DNA from: Anaerolineae bacterium
Lineage (GTDB): Bacteria > Chloroflexota > Anaerolineae > JACIWP01
Direction: 5' to 3'
Assembly: GCA_028275445.1 (NCBI GenBank)
Contig: JAPWUQ010000006.1
Span: 1 to 34,372 of the forward strand
DNA: 34,372 bases
Below are positions 15,944 through 24,349 of this stretch, piece by piece. The notes beneath the pieces were generated by a model. It was not told the origin of the DNA, ran no database searches, and worked only from the letters and a program-made list of their open reading frames with translations. A program made the position numbers and the translations under genes. Each line of letters opens with the position of its first letter. Position 1 is the stretch's first letter.

Positions 15944-17380
15944 ATGGTCCTGCAGAGCAATTACGTGATGTACCTGACCCCTCAGTTCCGCAAGCTCTCC
16001 AACGACCAGCTTGCGCAGATCCACAACGCCAGCCTGGAGATCCTGGACCGCACCGGCGTCTGCCTGTACGAGGAGGAAGCGCTGAACCTGTTGAAAAAGG
16101 CCGGCGTCAAGGTGGAAGACGGCAACCGCGTGCGCATCCCGCCCGGACTGGTCGAATGGGCCCTCTCCATCGCTCCCAAGCGGGTCGTGCTGTGCGACCG
16201 CAACGGCCGGCGCGTCATGCCGCTGGAACGCAACAACGTCTTCTTCGGGCCAGGCTCCGACTGCCCGAATATCCTGGACCACCGCACCGGGGAGCGCCGG
16301 CGCGGCACCCTGCGCGATATCGAAGAGGGCATCCGCCTCTGCGACGCACTGCCCAACATTGATTTCCTCATGTCCATCTGCATCGCCTCCGACATCGACC
16401 AGCAGGTGGCCGACCGCTATCAGATGCGCGCCATGCTGATGAACAGCACCAAGCCCATCCTCTTCGTCACCACCGAGTTTGAGGGCACGGTGGACGCCAT
16501 CAAGATGGCCGAGGCGGTCGCCGGCGGTGAGGAGGAACTGCGCCGCAACCCCATCTGCGCCCTGTACATCAACGTCACCTCGCCGCTCCGCCACAATACC
16601 GAGGCCCTGCAGAAACTGCTCTTCATGGCCGGCAAGGGCCTGCCCACCACCTATACCCCGGTGGTCCTGCGCGGCATCAGCGGCCCGGTGACGCCGGCCG
16701 GCGCGCTGGCCCTGGCCAACGCCGGCGAACTGGCCGGCCTGGTCATCGCCCAGCTCAAGCGCGAGGGGGCGCCCATCATCCTCAGCGGCGGCACCAACGA
16801 TATGCTGGACATGCGCACCCTGGGCGACGTGTACGCCGCGCCCGAGAATCGCGTCATGTTCGTCGAGATGGCCCATTATTACGGTCTGCCGGTCTTCGGG
16901 TTGGGCGGCGCCAGCGACTCCAAGCTTCCCGATGAGCAGGCGGCGGCCGAAGCGGCCTTCTCGCTCATCCTGGAAGCACTGGCCGGCACCCACCTGGTGC
17001 ACGACGTGGGCTACCTGGAGTCAGGCATGACCAACTCCTTCGAGCAGATCGTCATTTGCGACGAGCTGATCAACTACGTCAAGCGCTTCATGCAGGGCCT
17101 GGTCGTCAACGAGGAGACCCTGGCGCTGGACGTGATTGACCAGGTGGGGCCGCACGGCGATTTCCTGGGCACAGAGCACACCGCCCGGCACTATAAAGAG
17201 GATTGGTACCCACGCCTGTTGGACCGCAATGATTTCGACACCTGGAAGGCCGCCGGCGGCAAGACCCTGCGCCAGCGCGCCCGCGAGCGGGTGGAAGAGA
17301 TCCTCTCCAGCCATCGGCCGGAGCCCCTGCCGAAGGACGTACAGGCGAAAATTGACGCCATTGTGGAGGGGGCGCATTGA
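15944..17380 (+). CDS. MttB-family methyltransferase, non-pyrrolysine (trimethylamine/betaine methyltransferase-like)
   Basis: Members transfer a methyl group from a quaternary or tertiary amine to a corrinoid protein. The 478-residue protein spans a TIM barrel and shows family stretches such as 'LSNDQLAQIHNASLEILDRTGV', 'GGASDSKLPDEQAA' and 'GYLESGMTNSFEQIVICDEL'. The reading frame has no internal TAG, so it does not use pyrrolysine as archaeal MttB does. Known pyrrolysine-free relatives act on glycine betaine, proline betaine, carnitine or gamma-butyrobetaine. The substrate here cannot be read off. A cognate corrinoid protein (MttC/MtgC type) is absent from the window, which is unusual. ATG 15944 has 'ggagg' nine bases upstream. 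The next gene begins on the last base of its stop. Paired with an ammonia-lyase and a PrpD-like protein, it may demethylate an N-methylated amino-acid-like compound; that is inference. Confidence 0.85.
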   Translation: MVLQSNYVMYLTPQFRKLSNDQLAQIHNASLEILDRTGVCLYEEEALNLLKKAGVKVEDGNRVRIPPGLVEWALSIAPKRVVLCDRNGRRVMPLERNNVFFGPGSDCPNILDHRTGERRRGTLRDIEEGIRLCDALPNIDFLMSICIASDIDQQVADRYQMRAMLMNSTKPILFVTTEFEGTVDAIKMAEAVAGGEEELRRNPICALYINVTSPLRHNTEALQKLLFMAGKGLPTTYTPVVLRGISGPVTPAGALALANAGELAGLVIAQLKREGAPIILSGGTNDMLDMRTLGDVYAAPENRVMFVEMAHYYGLPVFGLGGASDSKLPDEQAAAEAAFSLILEALAGTHLVHDVGYLESGMTNSFEQIVICDELINYVKRFMQGLVVNEETLALDVIDQVGPHGDFLGTEHTARHYKEDWYPRLLDRNDFDTWKAAGGKTLRQRARERVEEILSSHRPEPLPKDVQAKIDAIVEGAH

Positions 17381-18741
17381 TGGATGGCACGGCCCTGGTC
17401 GCCCAGTTCATCGCCGGCACACGCTGGGAGCACCTGCCGCCGGCGGTACAGCGCAAGGCGCGCCTGACCCTGCTGGATGCCCTGGGGGCGGCGCTGGCCG
17501 GCCTGCAGGCTCCCGTGGCGCGCATCACCGCCGAATTTGCGGAGGAGACCTGGCCCGGCGAGCAGGCGACCATCCTGGGGAGCGGCCGGCGGGCATCCGC
17601 CGCCGGCGCGGCCTTCGCCAATGGCTATGCCGCCAACGCCATCGACATTGACGACTGCGCGCTTTACACCAAAGGGCACCCTGGCGCGCAGATTTTCCCC
17701 ACGGCGCTGGCGCTGTCCGAGGCGCTGGGGCGGAGCGGGGCGGAGATGCTGGCCGGCATGGTGGTCGGCTACGAGGTGGCCCACCGCGCTGCCCGCATTT
17801 GGCATGCGGCGCACCGCGAGTATCAGGCCTGCGGCTCGTGGGGATCGGTGGCCTGCGCGGCGGTGGCATCGCATCTGATGGGCCTGCCGCCGGCGCAGAT
17901 ACAACACGCCCTGGGCATCGCCGAATACCACGCGCCTAACCTGCCCATGATGCGCGACATTGACCATCCGGCCATGGTCAAGCACGGCATCGGCTGGGGA
18001 GCGATGAACGGCATCCTGTCCGCCCAACTGGCGGCGCGCGGTTTCACCGGCATTCCCAGCCTGTTCAGCCTCGAGACCTATGCCGATTGGGTGAACGACA
18101 TCGGCCGGCATTTCATCATGGTGGACGGCGTCATCTTCAAGACCTACTGCGCCTGCGCCTGGGGCCACGCCAGCTTTGACGCGGCGCGCCGGCTGGTGGA
18201 TGAACACCATATCCGCATCGAGGATATCAGCCACATCCGCATCGAGACCTTCCATAATGCCGTGCGGCTGGGCGCCAACCTGCCGGCCACCACCGAGGAA
18301 GCCCAGTTCAACGTGGCCTGGCCGCTGGCCTGTCTGCTGGTGGATGGGGAGATCGGGCCGGCGCAGGTGCTGGAAGAGCGCCTGCAGGACGAGCGCCTGC
18401 GCGAGCTGGCGAGCAAGGTGGAGCTGGTGGAGTCGCCGGAATACACCGCGTTATACGAGAAGATGGCGCGCGGGGAGGCCGGCGGCAAATACCTGAGCAG
18501 TGTCACCATCACCCTGCGCGACGGCCGCACATTCCGCAGTGGGCCGGTCGAAGGGAACATCGCGTACCCTCAGCCCTGGGATGAGGAAAAGGCGGAGCGC
18601 AAGTTCCGCTGGCTGGCCGGCCGCCTCCTGCCGGCGGATTTCATCGAACACGTGCTGGAAACGGTCCGGCAGTTCGAGGCACTGCCCGACGTGAGGCCCT
18701 TTGTGGCCGCGCTGTGCGAGCATCTCCCAAGGATCGGGTGA
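17380..18741 (+). CDS. MmgE/PrpD-family dehydratase/isomerase
   Basis: The family includes 2-methylcitrate dehydratase, cis-aconitate decarboxylase and an iminodisuccinate epimerase, all acting on small di- or tricarboxylates. The 453-residue length is normal. Recognisable pieces are 'NAIDIDD', 'KGHPGAQIFPTALAL' (His100), 'MVKHGIGWGAMNGILSAQLAARGFTG' (Lys201) and 'KTYCACAWGHASFDAA'. The 'GFHPT' stretch that, as I recall, supplies a second active-site His in methylcitrate dehydratase and cis-aconitate decarboxylase is replaced by 'EYQACGSWGS', so a different substrate or reaction is likely. ATG 17380 shares one base with the methyltransferase stop (TGATG) behind 'tggaggggg', so the two are coupled; the track's TTG one codon earlier is less likely. 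It could hydrate or isomerise mesaconate from the ammonia-lyase, but that is only a hypothesis. Its stop codon lies inside a hairpin element. Confidence 0.86.
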   Translation: MDGTALVAQFIAGTRWEHLPPAVQRKARLTLLDALGAALAGLQAPVARITAEFAEETWPGEQATILGSGRRASAAGAAFANGYAANAIDIDDCALYTKGHPGAQIFPTALALSEALGRSGAEMLAGMVVGYEVAHRAARIWHAAHREYQACGSWGSVACAAVASHLMGLPPAQIQHALGIAEYHAPNLPMMRDIDHPAMVKHGIGWGAMNGILSAQLAARGFTGIPSLFSLETYADWVNDIGRHFIMVDGVIFKTYCACAWGHASFDAARRLVDEHHIRIEDISHIRIETFHNAVRLGANLPATTEEAQFNVAWPLACLLVDGEIGPAQVLEERLQDERLRELASKVELVESPEYTALYEKMARGEAGGKYLSSVTITLRDGRTFRSGPVEGNIAYPQPWDEEKAERKFRWLAGRLLPADFIEHVLETVRQFEALPDVRPFVAALCEHLPRIG

Positions 18742-18778
18742 CGGTCAGCGCGCCGGCGGCCTGTCACCCAATCCTTGG
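18727..18778. repeat. Hairpin element over the PrpD-like stop codon (GGTGAC/GTCACC core)
   Basis: Arms CCAAGGATCGGGTGAC (18727-18742) and GTCACCCAATCCTTGG (18763-18778) pair over 16 bp with a single G-T wobble and a 20-base loop. The TGA of the upstream gene is within the left arm. No T-run follows, so it is not a canonical intrinsic terminator; it could stabilise the mRNA 3' end or partly attenuate. The core GGTGAC-R-GTCA-N(12-13)-CTGTCACC is shared with the terminator hairpin at 27246, so these look like members of one repeat family. The rest of the gap to 18823 has only a poor promoter candidate (TTGGTC, 17 bp, AAGAAT at 18775-18803). Confidence 0.65.
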
Positions 18779-18823
18779 TCAGTCAACGCAAAAATTCAAG
18801 AATGGGGTACACGACAACGGCAT

Positions 18824-21595
18824 ATGGCAGAGATCCGGTTCCTCCTGAACGGACGGGAAGTGACATATGTGGGCGACCCTGGCCGCAGTCTGCTGACGGT
18901 CCTGCGCGAGGATTTCGACGTTATCGGTCCCAAGCAGGCCTGCGACGGCGAGGGGGAATGCGGTGCCTGTGCGGTACTGCTGGATGGGGAGGCGGTGCGT
19001 TCCTGCCTGATACCGGTGGGCAAGGTCGCCGGCCGGCAGATCATCACCATCGAGGGCCTGGGCAGTGATGAGCGCCTGCACCCGCTCCAGCAGGCCTTTA
19101 TCGAGTACGGCGCCGTGCAGTGCGGCTACTGCACCCCCGGCATGATCATCTCCGCCGCGGCGCTCTTACTGCGTGACCCGCGTCCCAGCCGCCGGCGCAT
19201 CCTGGAAGAGCTGGGCGGCAACCTCTGCCGCTGTACCGGCTACCACGCCATCATCGCGGCGGTGGAAGCGGCGGCGGCCATGATGCGGGGCGAGACACCC
19301 CCGCCGCCGGCCCTCCCCCACCACGCCGACGGCCGGCCCTACAGCGCGCCCATCATCGGCAAACGCCTGACCCGCGTGGACGCCGTCGAGAAGGTCACCG
19401 GCAGGGCGCGCTACGCCGAGGACATCAAAATGCCCGGCATGCTCTATGCCGCCATCACCCGCAGTCCCCATCCGCACGCCAGGGTCCTGCGGATTGACAC
19501 GACGTCGGCGGAACGCATGCCCGGCGTCGTCAAGGTGCTGACCGCACAGGACATTCCCGGCCATAACGACCTCGACGATTACAGCCTGGACGAGCATGTC
19601 CTGGCTTTCCCGGGCGATTCGGTGCGCATGATCGGCGATGCGGTGGCCGTTGTGGTGGCGGAAACGATGGAGCAGGCGCGCGCCGCCGCGGACGCGGTGC
19701 AGGTGGAGTATGAAATCCTGCCGCATACGTTCGACCAGGAAGAGGCGCTGTCGCCCGATTTCCCGCCCATTCACGCCGGCGGCAACATCCTGGATTCCTA
19801 CGAGATTCACTTTGGAGAGCTGGAGCCGGCCATGGCGCGGGCCGACCTGCACCTGGAGACGCAGTACGAGACCGTCTTCCTGGAGCACTCGGCGCTGGAG
19901 CGCGAGACGGTGGTGGGCTATTGGGACGAGAACGAGGTGCTGACGCTGATCGCCGGCACGCAGGAGCCGCACTGGGCGCGCGATTTCACCGCCTGGGCCA
20001 TGGGCCTGCCGCCGGAAAGGGTGCGCGTCATCACGCCGCCCATGGGCGGGGCCTTCGGCGGCAAGCAGGACCCGTGGCCGGTCATCGCCGGCGCGCTGGC
20101 GGCCTATTACGTGCGCCGGCCGGTGCGCCTGGCCTACACCCGCCATGAATCCTTCAACGCCTCCCCCAAACGCCATCCCTACCGCATGCGCTATCGGATC
20201 GGCGCCCGCCGGGACGGCACCCTCACCGGACTGCACCTGCGCATCCTGGCCAACACCGGCGCCTATGACTCCGCCGGCCGCTGGATACCGCAGTACGCCC
20301 TGGTCGCCGGCGGCGGGCCGTACCGCTGGGAGGCGGTGGATGCCGTGTGCCATGCCATTTACACCAACGGGCCGAAGGCCGGCCAGATGCGCGGCTACGG
20401 CACCCCGCAGTCCATGTTCGCCCTGGAGTGCACCCTGGACGAGCTGGCAGAGCAGTTGGGCATGGACCCGCTGGAACTACGCCTGCGCAACGCCCTAGAC
20501 GGCCAGACGACCACCTTCCTGGGCTATCCGCCGGCCGAGACCTTCGCCTACCGCGAGTGCCTGGAGTCCATCCGCCCGCATTACCAGGCTGCGCTGGCCG
20601 CGGCCGAGGAATACAACCGCCGGCATGCCAACACCCCCTGGCGCAGAGGGGTGGGCCTGGCCGGCATGTGGTACCGCTTCGGCAAATCGGGCGACCCCCG
20701 CTGTCCAGCCGAAGCGGAACTGCGGGAGGACGGCACCCTGGCCTTCTATTTCTCGGCGCCGGATTACGGCCAGGGCACCAGCACCGTCATGCTTCAGATC
20801 GCGGCCGAGACGCTGGGCATCCCGGTGGAGTATCTGGAGTTCGTCAACGCCGACACCAGCCTGACCCCGGACAGCGGCATCCAGGGCGCTTCGCGCAGTA
20901 CATATTGGGTGGGCGGCGCGGTGCATCAGGCCGCCAGGACGCTGAAGGAGCAGATCTTCGCCATGGCCGCCGAGATGCTGGAGGCGCCGCCGGACCAGCT
21001 CACCCTGACGCCGGCAAGCGTCAAAGGCCCCAACGGCCAGGAGGTTGCTCTGGCGGAGGTCGCCCGCCAGATGAAGCGCGCCGGCTGGCCCCTGCGCGTG
21101 CGCGGCGTCTTTGCCCCCAGCCCCACGCTTCCAGAAACGCGTCCCGAATATCTGCCCTTCTTCGCCACTGGCGTGCAGTTCGCCGAGGTGGACGTGAACA
21201 TCGAGACCGGCGAGGTAAAGGTCGTGCGCATGGTGGCGGTGCACGACGTGGGGCGCGCCATTAACCCCCAGAGCGCGCTGGGGCAGATTGAGGGCGCCAT
21301 CGTCATGGGAATGGGCGCCGCGCTGGAGGAGGAATTCATCCCTGGTGTGAGCACCGGCTTCAGCAACTACTACCTGCCGGTGGCGGTGGAGGTGCCCAAA
21401 ATCGAGGTGTACCTGGTGGAAGTGGCCAGCAACTGGGGGCCGATGGGCGCCAAGGGGCTGGGCGAGATGGCCATCCTGGCCTCTACGCCGGCCATCATCA
21501 ACGGCATCTACCGCGCCAGCGGCGGGCGGGTGCGCAAACTGCCGGCCACCCCCGAACGCGTGCGCCAGGCCATCCAGGAAGCACACAAACGATAG
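18824..21595 (+). CDS. Molybdenum hydroxylase with fused 2Fe-2S domain (aldehyde oxidoreductase/xanthine dehydrogenase family)
   Basis: The enzyme would hydroxylate an aldehyde or N-heterocycle with water, using molybdopterin. Residues 1-75 are a plant-type 2Fe-2S domain (Cys40, 46, 49, 61). About 85-160 is the second 2Fe-2S domain ('QCGYCTPGM', 'CRCTGY'). From about 180 on is the Mo domain, with 'GGAFGGKQDPW', 'MRGYGTPQ' and the catalytic Glu881 in 'GAKGLGE'. At 923 residues it matches the single-chain Desulfovibrio-type aldehyde oxidoreductase (about 907). Like that enzyme it lacks the FAD domain, and no FAD subunit gene is adjacent, so it should pass electrons to a ferredoxin or flavodoxin and not to NAD+. 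The first cluster motif is C-x5-C-x2-C, one residue longer than the C-x4-C I expect. ATG 18824 has only a weak upstream 'atgggg'. It ends at a strong terminator. The substrate is unknown. Confidence 0.88.
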   Translation: MAEIRFLLNGREVTYVGDPGRSLLTVLREDFDVIGPKQACDGEGECGACAVLLDGEAVRSCLIPVGKVAGRQIITIEGLGSDERLHPLQQAFIEYGAVQCGYCTPGMIISAAALLLRDPRPSRRRILEELGGNLCRCTGYHAIIAAVEAAAAMMRGETPPPPALPHHADGRPYSAPIIGKRLTRVDAVEKVTGRARYAEDIKMPGMLYAAITRSPHPHARVLRIDTTSAERMPGVVKVLTAQDIPGHNDLDDYSLDEHVLAFPGDSVRMIGDAVAVVVAETMEQARAAADAVQVEYEILPHTFDQEEALSPDFPPIHAGGNILDSYEIHFGELEPAMARADLHLETQYETVFLEHSALERETVVGYWDENEVLTLIAGTQEPHWARDFTAWAMGLPPERVRVITPPMGGAFGGKQDPWPVIAGALAAYYVRRPVRLAYTRHESFNASPKRHPYRMRYRIGARRDGTLTGLHLRILANTGAYDSAGRWIPQYALVAGGGPYRWEAVDAVCHAIYTNGPKAGQMRGYGTPQSMFALECTLDELAEQLGMDPLELRLRNALDGQTTTFLGYPPAETFAYRECLESIRPHYQAALAAAEEYNRRHANTPWRRGVGLAGMWYRFGKSGDPRCPAEAELREDGTLAFYFSAPDYGQGTSTVMLQIAAETLGIPVEYLEFVNADTSLTPDSGIQGASRSTYWVGGAVHQAARTLKEQIFAMAAEMLEAPPDQLTLTPASVKGPNGQEVALAEVARQMKRAGWPLRVRGVFAPSPTLPETRPEYLPFFATGVQFAEVDVNIETGEVKVVRMVAVHDVGRAINPQSALGQIEGAIVMGMGAALEEEFIPGVSTGFSNYYLPVAVEVPKIEVYLVEVASNWGPMGAKGLGEMAILASTPAIINGIYRASGGRVRKLPATPERVRQAIQEAHKR

Positions 21596-21610
21596 CCCGC
21601 AGTGTCGCGC

Positions 21611-21645
21611 AAAGGGCCGGCGCCCATTCTGCCGCCGGCCCTTTT
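21611..21645. terminator. Bidirectional intrinsic terminator between the Mo-hydroxylase and nadB
   Basis: A 12-bp perfect stem, AAAGGGCCGGCG (21611-21622) with CGCCGGCCCTTT (21633-21644), has a 10-base loop and is followed by a further T; the A-run on the left gives a T-run on the minus strand. It lies 16 bp after the plus-strand stop and 10 bp after the nadB stop, so it serves both convergent transcripts. Confidence 0.85.
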
Positions 21646-21655
21646 CTACGCCAGC

Positions 21656-23233
21656 TCAATCCTCCCGATAGTGACAGCCGTGGCTCTCCTTCGCCTCCCA
21701 GGCCGCCCAGGCCACGATGAGCGCCGCTTCGACGCTGTTGCGCAGGCCGATCAGCCCGTCCGTCAGCCACGTGGTGCGGTAGAAGCGGTCGATCTCCCGC
21801 TGAAGGTGCAGGAGGTCGTCAATAGCACGCTCCAGCCGGCGCGTGCTCCGCACCAGCCCCACATAGTTCCACATGATGTGCTGGATGGTCACCATGTCCT
21901 GATGGATCAGCGCCGGGTCGGCGGTGTAGATCAGCCCTTCCTCGCTCCAAGGTGGGATATCGTCCGGGGAGGCCTGATAATCGCCCAGGGTCTCCACCGC
22001 GTCGATGCCGGCGCGGTAGCCCCAGGTCAGGCCCTCGAGCAGTGAGGCACTGCCCAGGCGGTTGGCGCCGTGCACGCCGGTGCACGAAACCTCCCCGACG
22101 GCATAGAGGTCGCGGATGCTGGAACGGCCCTTATCATCCACCCAGACACCGCCGCAGAAATAGTGCGCCGCCGGCACCACCGGGATGAGATCACGGGTGA
22201 TGTCCACGCCGTTCTCCAGGCAGTTCTGGTAAATGGTCGGGAAGCGCTGGCGGATGGCCTCCGGCGACATGACGGAGCGCAGGTCGAGATAGACGTGGTC
22301 GGCGCCGGTCGCCAGCATCTCGCGGTGGATGGCGCGCGCCACCTCGTCGCGCGGGGCCAGCTCCTTCCACTGCGGGGCATACTTGTGCATGAAGGGCTCG
22401 CCGTGGATATTGAGCAGGCGGGCGCCGGCCCCCCGCACTGCCTCCGAAATCAGGAACAGCGAGGCGCCGCGCTTGTAAAAGGCGGTGGGATGGAACTGCA
22501 CGTACTGGGCGTTGATAATGCGGGCGCCGGCGCGGTGGGCCATCGCCAGGCCGTCGCCGCGGGCGCTGGGCGGGTTGGTGGTGTGCAGGAAGATGCGCCC
22601 CAAGCCACCGGTCGCCAGGATGGTCTTGCGCGCCAGGATAGGCTCCACATGGCCGGTGCTCTGGTTAAAGACGTACGCGCCCACACAGGTGAGGGGTGCG
22701 TAGACGGCCTGCGGGTTGCGGGAGTGGTGCGCCGGCGTGATGAGGTCCACCGCCGTATGGCCGGCCAGCAGGGTGATGTTGGGGCAAGCCCTCAGCGCCT
22801 CGATGGCCCGCTCCTCGATCGCCTTCCCCGTCGCATCCGCCACATGCAGGATGCGCTCGGTGGAATGGGCCGCCTCGCGGATATACTCCAGCTCCTCATC
22901 CGGCCGCTCGGAGAAAGAGACGCCCAGGCGGTCAATGAGAAACTCCCGCACCAGGCGAGGCCCTTCGTGTGCCAGCAGGGCGACCGCCTTCGGGTCGTTG
23001 CAGTAGTCGCCGGCGCGCATCAGGTCTTCCATCAACAGTTCCGGCGAATCTTTCGGCCCCAGGCCAATGATGCCTCCCTGGGCGTAATAGGTGCTCGACT
23101 CGCGCGGGTCCGTCGGGTTCGTGATCACCAGGATATGGCGGTCCGGGGCGCGCTCCGCCGCCGTCAGCGCCGCCACACAGCCGCTGATGCCGCTCCCGAT
23201 GACCAGGATATCGGTCAGGATGTGCTCGCCCAT
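21656..23233 (-). CDS. nadB: L-aspartate oxidase
   Basis: This flavoprotein oxidises L-aspartate to iminoaspartate, the first step of de novo NAD synthesis. It can use oxygen or fumarate as acceptor. The 525-residue protein has the FAD dinucleotide fold 'DILVIGSGISGCVAAL' at residues 8-23, the family-typical 'SSTYYAQGGI' near 46-55, 'ILATGGLGRIF', 'QFHPTAFY', 'ISEAVRGAGARLLN' and the C-terminal 'GEVSCTGVHGANRLGSASLLE', which also binds FAD. These separate it from succinate dehydrogenase flavoproteins. ATG 23233 has 'ggaggggg' upstream. It is the last gene of nadC-nadA-nadB, 21 bp after nadA, and ends at the bidirectional terminator. The C-terminal tail carries two Cys/His residues ('HGCHYRED') of no known role. 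Confidence 0.95.
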   Translation of the reverse strand: MGEHILTDILVIGSGISGCVAALTAAERAPDRHILVITNPTDPRESSTYYAQGGIIGLGPKDSPELLMEDLMRAGDYCNDPKAVALLAHEGPRLVREFLIDRLGVSFSERPDEELEYIREAAHSTERILHVADATGKAIEERAIEALRACPNITLLAGHTAVDLITPAHHSRNPQAVYAPLTCVGAYVFNQSTGHVEPILARKTILATGGLGRIFLHTTNPPSARGDGLAMAHRAGARIINAQYVQFHPTAFYKRGASLFLISEAVRGAGARLLNIHGEPFMHKYAPQWKELAPRDEVARAIHREMLATGADHVYLDLRSVMSPEAIRQRFPTIYQNCLENGVDITRDLIPVVPAAHYFCGGVWVDDKGRSSIRDLYAVGEVSCTGVHGANRLGSASLLEGLTWGYRAGIDAVETLGDYQASPDDIPPWSEEGLIYTADPALIHQDMVTIQHIMWNYVGLVRSTRRLERAIDDLLHLQREIDRFYRTTWLTDGLIGLRNSVEAALIVAWAAWEAKESHGCHYRED

Positions 23234-23254
23234 CTCCCCCTCCTTCTTCGTCCC

Positions 23255-24319
23255 TCAGATGGAGAGCATGCGCTCGAGGGCGATGTTCGCCCAGCGCGTG
23301 GTCTCCGGGTCCACGGTGATGTGTCCCACCAGCCGGCCCTCCAGCAGGCTCTCCAGGGTGTACAGCAGATGGGCAATGGTGGTGCGGGCCATGGTGCCGC
23401 AGAAGGATTTGGCCAGGGGCACCACGGTTTTGTCCGGCTGTTCGCGATCCAGCCGGTAGACCAGGTTGCATTCGGTGCCGACGACGAAGGTACTGCCGGC
23501 CGGCGCCGCCTCCACCTGCTTGATGATGTACGAGGTGGAGCCGTTCAGGTCCGCCGCCTGCACCACCGGCACCGGGCATTCGGGGTGGACGATAACGATA
23601 CAGCCGGGATAGCGCCGGCGGGCCTCCTCCACATGGGCCACCGTGAAATGCGTGTGCACGTGGCAGTACCCCTTCCAGACTACGATCTGGGCGTGATCCA
23701 GATCGGGATCGCCCCCAAAGGGCGCGCCCGGGTCCCATACGGCAACCTGTTCCAGGGAATAGCCCAGGGCGAGGGCCGTGTTCTTGCCCAGCCATTCATC
23801 CGGGAAGAAGAGGATGCGCTTGCCCTGGTCAATGGCCCAGCGGAAGACGGCGCGCGCGTTCGCCGAGGTGCAGACCGCGCCGCCGTGCCGGCCGCAGAAG
23901 GCCTTCAGCTCGGCGCTGGAGTTCTGATAGGTGATGGGCACGATGTTCTCCTCCCCCCAGACGCCGGCGACATGGCGCCAGGCGACCGCCGCGTCGGCCA
24001 CCGAGGCCATCATCGCCATGGGACAGGGGGCCTCCATCGCCGGCATCAGCACCGCCTGGTGCGGCGCGCACAGCATGGCGGCGGTCTCCGCCATGAAGCT
24101 CACCCCACAAAAGACGATATATTTGGCTTCCTTCTGCTGGGCCGCCAGGCGCGACAGTTCCAGCGAATCGCCGCGGAAGTCGGCGAAGCGGATGATATCA
24201 TCGCTCTGGTAATGATGGCCGAGGATCACCACGTCCCGGCCCAGCTTCTGGCGGGCGATCGCGGTTCTCTCCAGCGCTTCTTCTCGCGGCAGTCCCACAT
24301 ATTCAGCCGGCAACCTCAT
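23255..24319 (-). CDS. nadA: Quinolinate synthase
   Basis: It condenses iminoaspartate with dihydroxyacetone phosphate to quinolinate on an oxygen-sensitive 4Fe-4S cluster. The 354-residue protein has three similar domains. Visible features are 'GHHYQSDDIIRFADFRGDSL' at the N terminus and the three expected cluster cysteines: Cys71 ('FCGVSFMAE'), Cys248 ('HPECPVP') and Cys307 in 'FCGTM', the C-x2-M type. 'TYQNSSAELKA' and 'LFFPDEWLGKNTA' are typical substrate-site segments. I start it at ATG 24319, preceded by 'gaggaggga'. The track's TTG 24334 would translate the ribosome site itself. It lies 30 bp after nadC and 21 bp before nadB. Confidence 0.95.
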   Translation of the reverse strand: MRLPAEYVGLPREEALERTAIARQKLGRDVVILGHHYQSDDIIRFADFRGDSLELSRLAAQQKEAKYIVFCGVSFMAETAAMLCAPHQAVLMPAMEAPCPMAMMASVADAAVAWRHVAGVWGEENIVPITYQNSSAELKAFCGRHGGAVCTSANARAVFRWAIDQGKRILFFPDEWLGKNTALALGYSLEQVAVWDPGAPFGGDPDLDHAQIVVWKGYCHVHTHFTVAHVEEARRRYPGCIVIVHPECPVPVVQAADLNGSTSYIIKQVEAAPAGSTFVVGTECNLVYRLDREQPDKTVVPLAKSFCGTMARTTIAHLLYTLESLLEGRLVGHITVDPETTRWANIALERMLSI

Positions 24320-24349
24320 GCCCTCCCTCCTCAACGCCCGGAATGCCCC

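Noticed and set aside
15188-15960. Minus-strand ORFs reading 'PHPPTPSPHGGEG' and 'PIPRPLRRTAGG'
   Set aside because: They are translations of the palindromic intergenic repeat joined to antisense of the ammonia-lyase gene.
15944-17380. Pyrrolysine-containing MttB
   Set aside because: The reading frame is open over the whole 478 codons with no internal TAG, so no amber read-through is needed.
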